In this document: piece after piece, positions 17,975 through 29,266 of the stretch
Numbering within the stretch: the first letter of the stretch is position 1
Layout of the letters: each line of letters starts with the position of its first letter
Assembly: GCF_039535785.1 (NCBI RefSeq)
Contig: NZ_BAAAXV010000001.1
Span: 806,001-870,000, forward strand
Origin: Nonomuraea helvata
Lineage (GTDB): Bacteria; Actinomycetota; Actinomycetes; Streptosporangiales; Streptosporangiaceae
Direction of reading: 5' to 3'
Length of the DNA: 64,000 bases
The notes under the pieces: model-generated
What the model saw: the letters and a program-made list of their open reading frames with translations, nothing else
Database searches by the model: none
What the model was told of the DNA's origin: nothing
Position numbers and translations under genes: made by a program

Positions 17975-18030
17975 CACGCCGGCCCGCCTGAGCCCGACCC
18001 GGAGGGATCGCACGCCCTGTCCGCCTGTGC

Positions 18031-18056
18031 TAAATTTTGGCCATGCGGTCAGAAAA
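18031..18056 (+). promoter_or_regulatory. leaderless promoter and dyad at tetR start
   Basis: TAAATT (18031-18036) is a good -10 box only six bases before the tetR ATG (18043), so the transcript probably starts at the start codon. A dyad TGGCC-ATGC-GGTCA (18039-18052) straddles the start and could be the TetR autoregulatory operator. No Shine-Dalgarno is present. Confidence 0.45.
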
Positions 18057-18663
18057 TGAGCCAGTTGGCCAGAAGCCGCGGTCGTTCATCGAGGAGGCCA
18101 GGCGCGCGCAGATCGTGGCGTCGGCCGTGGAGGTCATCGCGGAGGTCGGGTTCGCCCAGGCGTCGCTGGCACGCATCGCCAAGCACGCGGGCATCAGCAA
18201 GGGCGTCATCTCCTACCACTTCGCCGGCAAGGACGAGCTGATGGAGGAGGTGGTCACCCGCGTCTACAAACAGGCCGCCGAGCACGTCATCGCCGAGATG
18301 CAGCAGGTGGAGGGCGCCCGCGAGCTGTTGCGGACCTATGTCCTCGCCAACGCCGCCCACATGCGCGAGCAGCGCTCACAGATCATGGCGCTCGGCGAGA
18401 TCTTCAACAACCTGCGCACCGCAGAAGGCAAACCCCGCTACGGCGTCCACACCAGCGAGGAGATCTACCAGGCACTGGAGAACGCCTTCCGCCTCGGGCA
18501 GCGCGCCGGCGAGTTCAGGGACTTCGACGTCCGCGTCATGGCCGTCACGCTGTCGGCCGCCATGGACAGCATGTTCGGCTACTGGGCCGCCTATCCGCAG
18601 CACGACCTCGAGGCGCACGCACGCGAGCTGGCCGACCTCTTCGAAAGGGCCTGCACCAGATGA
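18043..18663 (+). CDS. TetR family transcriptional regulator
   Basis: A 206-aa regulator. The N-terminal HTH covers about residues 20-65: RRAQIVASAVEVIAEVGF, then ASLARIAKHAGISKGVISYH and FAGKDELMEEV, a standard TetR DNA-binding domain. The C-terminal ligand domain has no assigned specificity. ATG 18043 fits a leaderless message. The stop overlaps the start of the acyltransferase gene (ATGA), so the regulator and the membrane protein are one unit; local autoregulation with control of the acyltransferase is the simplest reading. Confidence 0.93.
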   Translation: MRSENEPVGQKPRSFIEEARRAQIVASAVEVIAEVGFAQASLARIAKHAGISKGVISYHFAGKDELMEEVVTRVYKQAAEHVIAEMQQVEGARELLRTYVLANAAHMREQRSQIMALGEIFNNLRTAEGKPRYGVHTSEEIYQALENAFRLGQRAGEFRDFDVRVMAVTLSAAMDSMFGYWAAYPQHDLEAHARELADLFERACTR

Positions 18664-19733
18664 AGACCGAGCCGAGAACCAGGCTCCACTCGATCGACAA
18701 CCTCCGGACCGTGCTCACCGTGCTGGTCGTCGTCCACCACGTGGCGGTCACGTACGGCAACATCCCCCTCTGGTACTACACCGAGCCCGCCAAGGACCCG
18801 TCCGGGGTCCTGCTCGACCTGCTGGTGACGTTCAACCAGGCGTTCTTCATGGGGTTCTTCTTCCTCATCTCCGGTTTCTTCACCCCGGGCTCCTACGACC
18901 GCAAGGGCGGCCGCGCTTTCGTGCGGGACCGGCTGGTGCGGCTGGGCATCCCGCTGCTGCTCTTCATCCTGCTGCTCCGGCCGCTGGTGAACTTCGGTGA
19001 TTACGGGCGGGTGGACGGCATGCCGTACTGGGAGTTCTACCTGCGCTCGTGGGACCCGGGGCCGATGTGGTTCGCCGAGGTGCTGATCGTCTTCGCACTG
19101 GTGTACGCGGTGTGGCGGTCCCGGCGTGCGCCGCTCGAGTCGCGTCCGGCCCCGCTCCGGCTCCGGTCGGTCGCGCTGTTCGTCGTGGGGCTGGCGGTGG
19201 CCACGTTCCTGTGGCGGTTCCCGGTGCCGACCGGCACCTACGTGCCGGTGCTCGGGCTGCCGACGCCCAACTTCCTGCCGCAGTACGCCTCCATGTTCGT
19301 CCTCGGGTGCGTGGCCTTCAGGCGCGGCTGGTTCGGGACGCTGCCGGCGCGCGCCGGGCGGCTGGGACTCGTGGCGGCGGGCGTGTCGACCGCCGTGCTG
19401 CTGCCTCCCGCGGCCATGACGAGCGGGGCGGTGGCCTCGGCGCTGATGGCGGCCTGGGAGTCGGCCTTCGCGGTGAGCATGGTCATCGGGCTGTCGGTGC
19501 TCTTCAGGGAGCGGTTCGCCGGACAGGGGCCGCGCGGCAGGTTCCTGTCCGACCACGCCTTCACCGTCTACATCATCCACCCGCTCGTGCTGGTCGCCGT
19601 CGCCTACGCGCTGCGCCCGCTGGAGGCGATCGCGGTCGTCAAGTTCGCGATGGCGCTGGTGGTGGCGCTGCCGCTGTGCTGGGGGCTGGCGTACCTGGTG
19701 CGGTCGCTGCCGGGGGCCAAGCGGGTCCTGTGA
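18660..19733 (+). CDS. acyltransferase family membrane protein (acyltransferase 3)
   Basis: A 357-aa polytopic protein with about ten hydrophobic helices. The N-terminus has HSIDNLRTVLTVLVVVHHVA, containing the family's conserved His in the first helix. A later GFFFLISGFFTPGSYDRKG segment (about residues 62-80) corresponds to the family R-x-x-R/loop region. Members move acyl groups onto sugars, lipids or peptidoglycan at the membrane. Coupled to the upstream TetR gene. Its 3' end overlaps the convergent thioesterase gene by about 95 bp. Acceptor unknown. Confidence 0.88.
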   Translation: MKTEPRTRLHSIDNLRTVLTVLVVVHHVAVTYGNIPLWYYTEPAKDPSGVLLDLLVTFNQAFFMGFFFLISGFFTPGSYDRKGGRAFVRDRLVRLGIPLLLFILLLRPLVNFGDYGRVDGMPYWEFYLRSWDPGPMWFAEVLIVFALVYAVWRSRRAPLESRPAPLRLRSVALFVVGLAVATFLWRFPVPTGTYVPVLGLPTPNFLPQYASMFVLGCVAFRRGWFGTLPARAGRLGLVAAGVSTAVLLPPAAMTSGAVASALMAAWESAFAVSMVIGLSVLFRERFAGQGPRGRFLSDHAFTVYIIHPLVLVAVAYALRPLEAIAVVKFAMALVVALPLCWGLAYLVRSLPGAKRVL

Positions 19734-20097
19734 GCATCGCGGGCAGCGGGCCGGCCCGGCCGTCGCGCACGCACACGTACGTGATCGTGCCGACGGCCAC
19801 CAGCTCGTCCGCCCGCCGCATCGTGAACGTCATCGTGATCGACGTCGTGCCGACCCTGGCCGGCGAGCTCTCCACGGCCAGCACATCGCCGAGCCGAGCG
19901 GGGGCGTGGTGCTCGCACCCGCTCGCCTTGACCACCAGGTCGGCGCCCTCCTCACGAAGCCGGTCGTAGCCGCCCCTGGCGCCGAGCCAGTCGAGGAAGG
20001 CGTCCTCGAAGTACTCGTAGTAGCGGGCCGCGTGCATCATGGCCTGCGCGTCGCAGTGCCTCGGGCGCACCGGGAGATGGGAGATCACGCCGGCCAC
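19639..20097 (-). CDS. hotdog-fold acyl-CoA thioesterase
   Basis: A 152-aa 4-hydroxybenzoyl-CoA-thioesterase-like protein. The active-site segment is RHCDAQAMMHAARYYEYFED (about residues 13-32; D-x-x-x-x-x-H-x-x-x-Y pattern), followed by the hot-dog helix and strands (VGTTSITMTFTMRRADELVAVGTITYVCV). It hydrolyses acyl-CoA esters in the cytoplasm. GTG 20097 starts 1 nt after the acyl-CoA synthetase stop with GAGGGG six bases upstream, so the two form an operon. The last roughly 40 residues are an unusual Pro/Ala tail that runs into the opposite gene; a lost stop codon near 19740 may explain it. Confidence 0.83.
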   Translation of the reverse strand: MAGVISHLPVRPRHCDAQAMMHAARYYEYFEDAFLDWLGARGGYDRLREEGADLVVKASGCEHHAPARLGDVLAVESSPARVGTTSITMTFTMRRADELVAVGTITYVCVRDGRAGPLPAMLTGPAWPPAATAPGTPAPSTAAAPPPAPSRT

Positions 20098-20098
20098 G

Positions 20099-21859
20099 CT
20101 ACCCCTCGTAGAAGGCGTCGAGGATCTTGCCGTGGCGCTCCTCGACGGCCTTGCGCTTGATCTTGAGGCTGGCCGTCAGCTCGCCCGTCTCCACCGTGAA
20201 GTCCTCGGCCAGGATCGCGAACTTCTTGACCGTGGCGTAGCTCGCCTCGTCCGCGTTGACCTGGTCGATGGCCCTCTGGACCTCCTCGCGCATCCGCGGG
20301 TGCTCGCGCAGCCGCTCCGGGTCCTCCGGCAGCGACTCCGCCCGCGCCCACGGCCCGGCAACGTCCATGTCGAGCGTGACCAGCGCGGTGACGTAGTTGC
20401 GCCGGTCGCCGTGCACGAACACGTGCGACGCGTACGGGCAGGCCGCCTTGATCCGGCCCTCCAGGTACGTCGGCGCGACGTACTTGCCGCCCGAGGTCTT
20501 GATCAGCTCCTTCTTCCGGTCGGTGATGCGCAGCCGGCCGGCCTGGTCGAGCTCGCCGATGTCGCCCGTGTGCAGCCAGCCGTCCTCCAGCGCCTCGGCC
20601 GTCTCCTCCGGCAGCCCGTGGTAGCCGCGCATGACGCCGCGACCGCCGATGAGGATCTCGCCGTCGTCGGCGATGCGGACCTCGGCGCCCGGCAGGGGCG
20701 GCCCGACCGTCCCGAACTTCACCGACTCCAGCCGGTTGAGGAAGCTGCCAGCCGACGACTCCGTGAGACCGTAGCCCTCGAGGATCGGCAGGCCCGCCGC
20801 GTCGAAGAACTCCGCGATGTCCATGGACAGCGGGGCGGCACCGGAGACGAAGAACCGGATCCGGCCGCCGAACCGGTCGCGCAGCTTGGCGAAGACCAGG
20901 CGGTCGGCCAGGGCGTACTCGATCCTGGTGGTGAGCGGGATGGGCGCCTCGCGCTGACGGGCGCGGCTGACCCTGATGCCGGTCTCCCGCGCCCAGTTGA
21001 AGATGCGCAGCTTGATGCCGCCCTCGCGCCGCACGGTGGCCACGACGGTGTTGTGGATCTTCTCGAAGATGCGCGGCGCGGCGGCCATGAACGTCGGCTT
21101 GAGCACGCCGAGGTTCTCGGCGATCTTGTCGAGGCGGCCGTCGATCGCGGTCGGGACGCCGATGTCGATCATGACGATCTCCAGCAGCTTGCCGAACGAG
21201 TGCGACAGCGGCAACCACAGGAAGTGCAGGTCGTCCCTGGAGATCAGGTCCATCCGGCGCACGCCGCCCGCCGCGTGGAGCCAGTTGTCGTGGGTCAGCT
21301 CCACGCCCTTGGGGCGGCCGGTCGTGCCGGAGGTGTAGATGAGCGTGGCCAGGTCGCCGGCGGCGATGGCATCCACCATGCCCTCGTAGTCGCCGTCTTC
21401 CGGGCCCTGGAGGGAGTCGAGCGTGACCACCCAGCCGTCGTCGCTCGCCGTGCCGTCGATGACCACCACGTGGGTGACGCCGGGCAGCTCCTTCTGGACG
21501 GACCTGAGCTTGGCGACCTGGTCGTCGTTCTCGGCGATCACGATCGTGCTGCCGGAGTCGGTGATGACGAACGCCGCCTCGGCGGCCGTGTTGGACGGGT
21601 AGATCGTGGTCGTGGCCGCGCCCGTGGCCAGCACCGCCAGGTCGGCCAGGATCCATTCGAGCCGGGTCGAGGAGAGGATCGACACACGCTTGCCCGGTCC
21701 GCAGCCCAGCCCGGCCAGGCCCAGAGCCAGCCCGCGCACCTGTTCGCCCACCTCGCGCCAGGTCAGCGAGGTCCAGCCGCCGTCCGAGGGAGTTCGGTAC
21801 GCCTCATCGTCGGGGGTCGCCGCGATCCGGTCGCGCAGCAGGGACGGAATGCTGGACAT
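20099..21859 (-). CDS. long-chain fatty-acid-CoA ligase (AMP-dependent)
   Basis: A 586-aa ANL-superfamily synthetase that activates long-chain fatty acids to acyl-CoA through an acyl-adenylate. The P-loop-like motif is TLIYTSGTTGRPKGVELTH (about residues 172-190). Core motif EGYGLTESSAG (about 355-365) and the C-terminal hinge TGDIGELDQAGRLRITDRKK (about 432-451) are present, and ELIKTSGGKYVAP supplies the catalytic lysine region. It belongs to the FadD15-like actinobacterial type. Co-transcribed with the downstream thioesterase; together they could adjust the acyl-CoA/free fatty acid balance. ATG 21859 starts the standard N-terminal domain. Confidence 0.95.
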   Translation of the reverse strand: MSSIPSLLRDRIAATPDDEAYRTPSDGGWTSLTWREVGEQVRGLALGLAGLGCGPGKRVSILSSTRLEWILADLAVLATGAATTTIYPSNTAAEAAFVITDSGSTIVIAENDDQVAKLRSVQKELPGVTHVVVIDGTASDDGWVVTLDSLQGPEDGDYEGMVDAIAAGDLATLIYTSGTTGRPKGVELTHDNWLHAAGGVRRMDLISRDDLHFLWLPLSHSFGKLLEIVMIDIGVPTAIDGRLDKIAENLGVLKPTFMAAAPRIFEKIHNTVVATVRREGGIKLRIFNWARETGIRVSRARQREAPIPLTTRIEYALADRLVFAKLRDRFGGRIRFFVSGAAPLSMDIAEFFDAAGLPILEGYGLTESSAGSFLNRLESVKFGTVGPPLPGAEVRIADDGEILIGGRGVMRGYHGLPEETAEALEDGWLHTGDIGELDQAGRLRITDRKKELIKTSGGKYVAPTYLEGRIKAACPYASHVFVHGDRRNYVTALVTLDMDVAGPWARAESLPEDPERLREHPRMREEVQRAIDQVNADEASYATVKKFAILAEDFTVETGELTASLKIKRKAVEERHGKILDAFYEG

Positions 21860-21941
21860 GCCTGGCCTCCTGGACGGGTGTCGATCCCGACTCTAAAAGC
21901 AATCCCATGATTTGGGATAGACCGGCTCGCCCTGCGCCGTC

Positions 21942-22901
21942 TCAGGAGCGCTTGAAGACCGCCAGGAGGCGGTCGGCCGCGAGGGAGGGGGTCAGCTCGC
22001 CCGCGAGGACCTCCCGCTCCACCTCCTCGGTGATCGCCGCCACCTCGGGGTCGTTGCGGAGCTCGGCCAGCAGCCGGTCCCGTACCAGCGTCCACGTCCA
22101 GCCCACCTGCTGGCGGCGGCGCTTGGCGGCCAGGTCGAGCGCGTCCTGGTGGGCCAGCACGTGCCGCCAGAGCTGGTCCAGCCCGTCTCCGGTCAGCCCG
22201 CTGCACGTGAGCACCGGCGGCGGGACCGAGTCGGAGCGGAGCATGCGCAGCGCGCCCGACAGCTCCCGCGCGGCCTTCCTGGCCGGCAGCTCGTACTCGC
22301 CGTCGGCCTTGTTGACCGCGATGACGTCGGCCAGCTCCAGCACGCCCTTCTTGATCCCCTGGAGCTGGTCGCCGGTGCGGGCCAGCGTGAGCAGCAGGAA
22401 CGTGTCCACCATGTCAGCCACCGCGGTCTCCGACTGGCCGACGCCGACGGTCTCGACCAGGACGACGTCGAAGCCGGCCGCCTCCACCACGACCATGGCC
22501 TCCCTGGTCGCCTTGGCGACGCCGCCGAGCGTGCCGGAGGTCGGCGAGGGCCGGATGAAGGCGGCGGGGTCGGCCGACAGCCGGGCCATGCGGGTCTTGT
22601 CGCCGAGGATGCTGCCGCCCGTCCTGGTGGACGAGGGGTCCACGGCCAGTACGGCCACCTTGTGGCCGCTCGCGGTCAGCATCGTCCCGAGCGCGTCGAT
22701 GAACGTGGACTTCCCCACGCCGGGCACGCCGGAGACGCCCACCCTGCGCGCGTGGCCGGAGAGGGGGGTGAGCTCGACGAGCAGCCGCTGCGCCAGCGCG
22801 ATGTGGTCGGGCCTGGTCGACTCGACCAAAGTGATCGCGCGCGCGATCCACGTACGGGACCCGGCCCGTACACCTTGGGCGTAGTCCTCCAGCGAATGCA
22901 C
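21942..22901 (-). CDS. meaB: methylmalonyl-CoA mutase-associated GTPase MeaB
   Basis: A 319-aa G3E P-loop GTPase. Walker A GVPGVGKST is near residues 58-66. VLAVDPSSTRTGGSILGDKT is the diagnostic MeaB/ArgK stretch, and the NKAD base-specificity motif lies at IAVNKADGEYE. MeaB protects and reloads the B12 cofactor of methylmalonyl-CoA mutase. The mutase genes mutA and mutB lie 2.4 kb away on the same strand, separated by a kinase gene on the other strand, so the usual mutA-mutB-meaB run has been interrupted here. Confidence 0.96.
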   Translation of the reverse strand: MHSLEDYAQGVRAGSRTWIARAITLVESTRPDHIALAQRLLVELTPLSGHARRVGVSGVPGVGKSTFIDALGTMLTASGHKVAVLAVDPSSTRTGGSILGDKTRMARLSADPAAFIRPSPTSGTLGGVAKATREAMVVVEAAGFDVVLVETVGVGQSETAVADMVDTFLLLTLARTGDQLQGIKKGVLELADVIAVNKADGEYELPARKAARELSGALRMLRSDSVPPPVLTCSGLTGDGLDQLWRHVLAHQDALDLAAKRRRQQVGWTWTLVRDRLLAELRNDPEVAAITEEVEREVLAGELTPSLAADRLLAVFKRS

Positions 22902-23013
22902 CCGACTTACCCCTTTTCTTCCCAGTTGATCAGCCTAAGCTCTGACAAGTCTTGACTTTTGCCAGTAGGGTGCTGGAGTTCTAACCTCAGCCGTCACAGG
23001 AGTCACTCCCCTC

Positions 23014-25308
23014 ATGCCCAACGTCGAACCCCTCCGCGAGGGCGACCCGGCAACGGTGGGACCCTACCGGCTGGTCGGTCGTCTCGGAGCGGGCGGCCAT
23101 GGTGTCGTCTACCTCGGCCAGGCCCGCAACGGCACCCCCGTCGCGGTCAAGGTGCTGCGCGAGGGACTCGCCGGGGACGACCGACTCGCCAGGGAGATCG
23201 CCGCCGCGCGCAAGGTCGAGCCGTTCTGCCTCGCGCAGGTGCTCGACGCCTCTACCAGCGGCCGGCCGTACATCGTGTCCGAGTACGTGGACGGGCCCTC
23301 GCTCCAGCAGGCAGGCCGGCAGGGCGGGGCGGAGCTGCAGCGGATCGCCGTGTCCACCGCGACCGCGCTGGACGCCATCCACCAGGCCGGCGTCGTCCAC
23401 GGGGACTTCAAGCCGTCGAACGTCCTGCTCGGGCCCGGCGGGCCGCAGGTCGTGGACTTCGGCATCGCCGGGGCGCTCGCCGGTGGCATGAAGGCGACCG
23501 GCACTTTTGTCGGCACGCCCGCGTACATGGCGCCCGAACAGCTCTCCGGGAAGGCGGTCGGAGCGCCGGCCGACGTGTTCGCGTGGGCGTCGGTGATGGT
23601 CTTCGCGGCCACGGGGACACCGCCGTTCGGCGACGACTCGCTGCCCACGGTGATCAATCGCATCCTTAACGACGAGCCGCACCTCGGCGAGCTCCGCGGG
23701 CTGGTGCGCGAGATCATGCTGGCCTGCCTGGCCAAGGACCCCAGCGCCCGTCCCGTGATGCGTGACGTGCTGCTCCGGCTGACCGCGCCCTCGCGCCAGC
23801 CTGCCGCCCCGTCCCAGTCCCCGGCCGGTCAGCAGACCCCGGTCCCGTACCAGACCTCGGACCAGGCTCCGCTGCCGCGGCGGACGCCGGGCGCGTACCA
23901 GACGTCCGACCAGAGCGCGGCCGCGCACCAGACGCCGGTCCCGTACCAGACCTCCGACCAGCCCTCGGCTCCGTATCAGGCCGCCGATCCTTCCCCGGCC
24001 TCGTACGAGACCGTCGACCAGCCGGCGGCGGCCTGGCAGCAGACCGACCAGCCGGCGGCGGCCTGGCACCAGACGCCTGAGCCGGCTTTCGACCAGGACA
24101 CGCCGCCGCGCCGGGGCCGCGCCCAGGGTCCCGGCGCCGACGGCGCCGACCACCCGGGGGCCCAGCCGGGAGCCCAGCCAGGAGCTCTGCCGCGGCGCTT
24201 CGGTCCGCGCCAGAGCCCGGACCAGCCCGCCGCGCCGCAGCCCGCGCCGGGCGGGCACTTCGGCCAGGAACCGGCCGGACATTATGGTCAGGAGCCGGCC
24301 GCGCACTACGGACAGGACCCGGCCGGGCACTACGGCCAGGAGCCGCCCGCGCACTACGGGCAGCAGCCGGCCGGGCACCATGGCCAGGAACCGGCCGCGC
24401 ACTACGGCCAGGAACCGGCCGCCCATTTCGCCCGAGAACCGGCCGGGCACTACGGCCATGATCCGGGGGCGCACCACGGCCAGGGGCCGGCGGCGTTCCC
24501 GCTGGGCGCCCCGGTTGTGACACCGGTTCCTGCGGAGTTCGAGCATCAGGCGGAGTTCGAGCGTGCGGCGGCTCGCGAGCAGCCGGTGCCCGAGCCGGCG
24601 ATGGCCCAGCACTCGGCGCTGGTCGGCCTCCTCGCGCCGGGAGACACCCCGGCCAGGGCGCCCGCCGGAGCACCAGGTGAGACACCCGCAGGCGCACCCG
24701 CGCCGCCGCGACGGTCCGGTCGGCGGCGCATGAAGATCGTGCTCATCGCGGGCGCCTCCGGCGTCTCCGTGCTGGCCCTGGCCGGCGCCATCATGTGGCT
24801 CACCCCCACGACCCCCACTGCCAAGAGCGTCTCGGTCGCGAGCAGCACGCCCTCGGCCTCGAAGTCCGCCAAGTCCACGCCGTCGCAGCGGCCGAAGCGG
24901 ACGCGTACCCCTGGGGCGAGCCCGCAGAGCGAGGGTGATCCGAGCACGGTGCCGACCGACGGCACCACGTCAACCGCGGTGCCCGACGCGAGCGGGCAGC
25001 TCAGGCTCGTCTACGTCCGCGCGGGCGGCACCAGGAACGGCGACTGCTGGTCGGGCGGCGAGGTGACCCTCCAGGCGCTGGTGCAGCGCACCGGCGAGCC
25101 GCTGAACTTCAGGTACACCTGGTACATCGACCGCACGCCCGTGGGCCGCTCGTCGGCGACCATCTCGGAGAACGGCCAGCGTTACCTCGCCGCGCCGCAG
25201 AGCCTCCAGAGCAACGGAGGCGTCCACCGCGTCACGCTCAGGATCACCTCCCCGATCGTGACCCAGCGGACGATCTCCGTCACGATGTGCCAGAGCGGGA
25301 CCAACTGA
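23014..25308 (+). CDS. membrane Ser/Thr protein kinase with repeat-rich linker
   Basis: A 764-aa PknB-like receptor kinase. The kinase domain is at about residues 15-255: glycine loop GRLGAGGHGVVY, catalytic Lys in VAVKVLRE, catalytic loop VVHGDFKPSNVLL and DFG in VVDFGIAG. The usual HRD is HGD, so the Arg is missing, which places it among non-RD kinases. A long Pro/Gln-rich linker follows (QTSDQ-type repeats, then ten copies of an 8-residue GHYGQEPA unit). One membrane helix (about 572-594, VLIAGASGVSVLALAGAIMW) and an extracytoplasmic domain (about 660-764, with two Cys) complete it. No PASTA repeats are seen. It is divergent from meaB. Confidence 0.92.
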   Translation: MPNVEPLREGDPATVGPYRLVGRLGAGGHGVVYLGQARNGTPVAVKVLREGLAGDDRLAREIAAARKVEPFCLAQVLDASTSGRPYIVSEYVDGPSLQQAGRQGGAELQRIAVSTATALDAIHQAGVVHGDFKPSNVLLGPGGPQVVDFGIAGALAGGMKATGTFVGTPAYMAPEQLSGKAVGAPADVFAWASVMVFAATGTPPFGDDSLPTVINRILNDEPHLGELRGLVREIMLACLAKDPSARPVMRDVLLRLTAPSRQPAAPSQSPAGQQTPVPYQTSDQAPLPRRTPGAYQTSDQSAAAHQTPVPYQTSDQPSAPYQAADPSPASYETVDQPAAAWQQTDQPAAAWHQTPEPAFDQDTPPRRGRAQGPGADGADHPGAQPGAQPGALPRRFGPRQSPDQPAAPQPAPGGHFGQEPAGHYGQEPAAHYGQDPAGHYGQEPPAHYGQQPAGHHGQEPAAHYGQEPAAHFAREPAGHYGHDPGAHHGQGPAAFPLGAPVVTPVPAEFEHQAEFERAAAREQPVPEPAMAQHSALVGLLAPGDTPARAPAGAPGETPAGAPAPPRRSGRRRMKIVLIAGASGVSVLALAGAIMWLTPTTPTAKSVSVASSTPSASKSAKSTPSQRPKRTRTPGASPQSEGDPSTVPTDGTTSTAVPDASGQLRLVYVRAGGTRNGDCWSGGEVTLQALVQRTGEPLNFRYTWYIDRTPVGRSSATISENGQRYLAAPQSLQSNGGVHRVTLRITSPIVTQRTISVTMCQSGTN
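24253..24492 (+). repeat. 24-bp coding tandem repeat, ten copies
   Basis: Ten imperfect 24-bp units encode [GA]H[YFH]GQ[ED]PA in the kinase linker. Copies differ mainly at third positions and at residues 1, 3 and 6, so the array is old enough to have diverged but keeps the period exactly. Such arrays are prone to copy-number change. Confidence 0.85.
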
Positions 25309-25345
25309 CGGTCCCGCACCTAGTCACGATGTGCCGGAGCGGGAT

Positions 25346-25362
<17 letters not shown>
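25279..25362. repeat. tandem duplication of a gene-end/terminator segment
   Basis: Two imperfect 40-bp copies, 25279-25318 and 25323-25362, share GTCACGATGTGCC-GAGCGGGA and GACGGTCCCGCA. The first copy holds the end of the kinase gene; the second holds the stop codon of mutB on the other strand. Confidence 0.8.
25295..25317. terminator. terminator hairpin between kinase and mutB
   Basis: An 8-bp perfect stem GCGGGACC / GGTCCCGC with a 7-nt loop spans the kinase stop codon region. A weaker 6-bp version recurs in the duplicated copy at 25339-25361. Confidence 0.6.
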
Positions 25363-27490
<2,128 letters not shown>

Positions 27491-27494
<4 letters not shown>

Positions 27495-29233
27495 CGGGTC
27501 ACCTCCAGGTGGTCGAAGGTCTCGCGGAGCACGGCCAGCGCGTCGCAGCCCGCGTAGAGGTTTCCGTCCACGCCTTCGTACTCCCCCTTCCCCGCCAGCC
27601 ACACTTTCCTCGCACCGGCCTTGCGCAGTGCGGCCGCGACGGCGGGGGCGTGCTGGGCGTAGAGCTTGTCGGACGAGCACAGGCACGCGACGGCGGTGCC
27701 GCTCATGGCGTACGCGGTGGCGATCTGCCCGGGGTCCGTCCCGGGACCGGCGCTCTCGGTGTCGAGCCCGCCCGCCTGGAAGAGATTGGCGGCGAACGAG
27801 GCCCGCGCGGTGTGGGCGGCGACGGGCCCGATGGTGGCGAGGAACACCTTGGGCCGCTCGGGCTGCGCGTCGGCCAGGTCCCGCAGCGCCTCGAACGCCT
27901 CGGCATACCGGACCCGCGGCAACCCTCCGCCGGCCTCCGGCGCCCCTGCCCCGGACGCGGGGGACGGCGGGCGGACCGGCTTCTCGTGGACGTTCGGGAA
28001 CTCGCTCACGCCCGTGATCGGGAAGCGCCGGTGGGCGATGTCGTCGTTGCGGCGGGCACGGGTGGCGGCGATCCGGCCGGACACCAGCTCGTACGCCCGC
28101 CCGATACCGCCCGCCGCCTCGATCTCCTGGAACCAGGCCCACGCGCGCTCCGCGAGGTCGGCGGTGCGGCGCTCGACGTACCAGGAGCCCCCTGCTGGGT
28201 CGACGACGTGCCCGAGCCCCGACTCCTCCAGCAGGAGCGACTGCGTGTTGCGGGCGATGCGGCGGGAGAAGGCGTCCGGCAGGCCCAGACAGGCGTCGAA
28301 CGGCTGCACCGTGACCGCGTCGGCCCCGCCGACCCCGGCGGCGAAGCAGGCCAGGGTGGTGCGGAGCATGTTCACCCAGGGGTCGCGGGCGGTCATCATG
28401 GCCGAGCTGGTGACCGCGTGCTGCCGCTGCCCGCCGTGCTCCGGGGCTCCGCAGACCTCGGCGACCCGCGCCCACAGCCGGCGGGCCGCGCGCAGCTTGG
28501 CGATGGTGGCGAACTGGTCGGCGGTGGCGGCGTACCGGAAGTCGATCTGCCCTAGCGCTTGCTCAACGGAGAGGCCGCCGCCGGTGAGCGCCCGCAGCTC
28601 TGTGACGCCCTGGGCGATCGAGCAGCCCAGCTCCTCGGCGTCGCTGCCGCCCGCGTCGTGGTACGGCGTGGCGTCGACGGTCACCGCCCTGAGCCCGGGG
28701 AAGCCCTCGACACAGCGCCGGGCCAGCTCCAGCCCCGCGCCCCCGGCACAGGCGGAGGCCCCCAGGTTGCCGCGCACCGCGACGCCGCGCCCGAACAGGA
28801 CCTCGGCGGCCTCGCCCACGCGCTCCCCCGCCTCCAGCACGACCGGGGCCAGGTCGAGGTAGACGTCCTTGAGCACGGCGCCCAGCGCGTCCACCGGGAT
28901 CGCGCCGTCACCCACCACCAGCCAGAGCGACGTGACGCCGTTCTCCAGATCCGCCAGCACCGCCTCGGGGTCGGCCAGCGCGTGCCGCTGCCGCACGTCC
29001 CAGCCGGCCGCAGCCCGGGTCCCGCGCACGTAAGGCGGCTCGCCGGGCAGCCCGGGATCTCCGGGCAGGTCGTCCTGGTCGTAGAGCGGCGCGACCGTCA
29101 CCCCGTCATAGGTGAGGCCGGACAGCGCCTCCTCGGGCGAGGCTGCCTCGATCCCGGATTTACGCAGCACCTCGACCGCCAACGCCCGCCAGTCGTCCCG
29201 GGAGACGGACGCGAAACCCGCTGCCACTTCCAT
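27491..29233 (-). CDS. mutA: methylmalonyl-CoA mutase small (alpha/beta) subunit
   Basis: A 580-aa subunit of the heterodimeric mutase. It keeps the mutase barrel architecture ([39 protein letters not shown]) and a shortened C-terminal Rossmann-like domain. The D-x-H-x-x-G cobalamin motif is absent in the last domain (it reads [18 protein letters not shown]), as normal for the non-catalytic small subunit. The stop overlaps the mutB start (ATGA). The intein-bearing amidase gene lies 33 bp upstream on the same strand; its link to the pathway is probably only positional. Confidence 0.93.
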
Positions 29234-29266
29234 GGTCGGATACTACGCGTTTGACCCAGGTCGGGC

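Noticed and set aside
24253..24492. Regular 24-bp repeats as a possible CRISPR array
   Set aside because: There are no spacers; the units are contiguous, in frame and encode a repeating octapeptide in a kinase linker.
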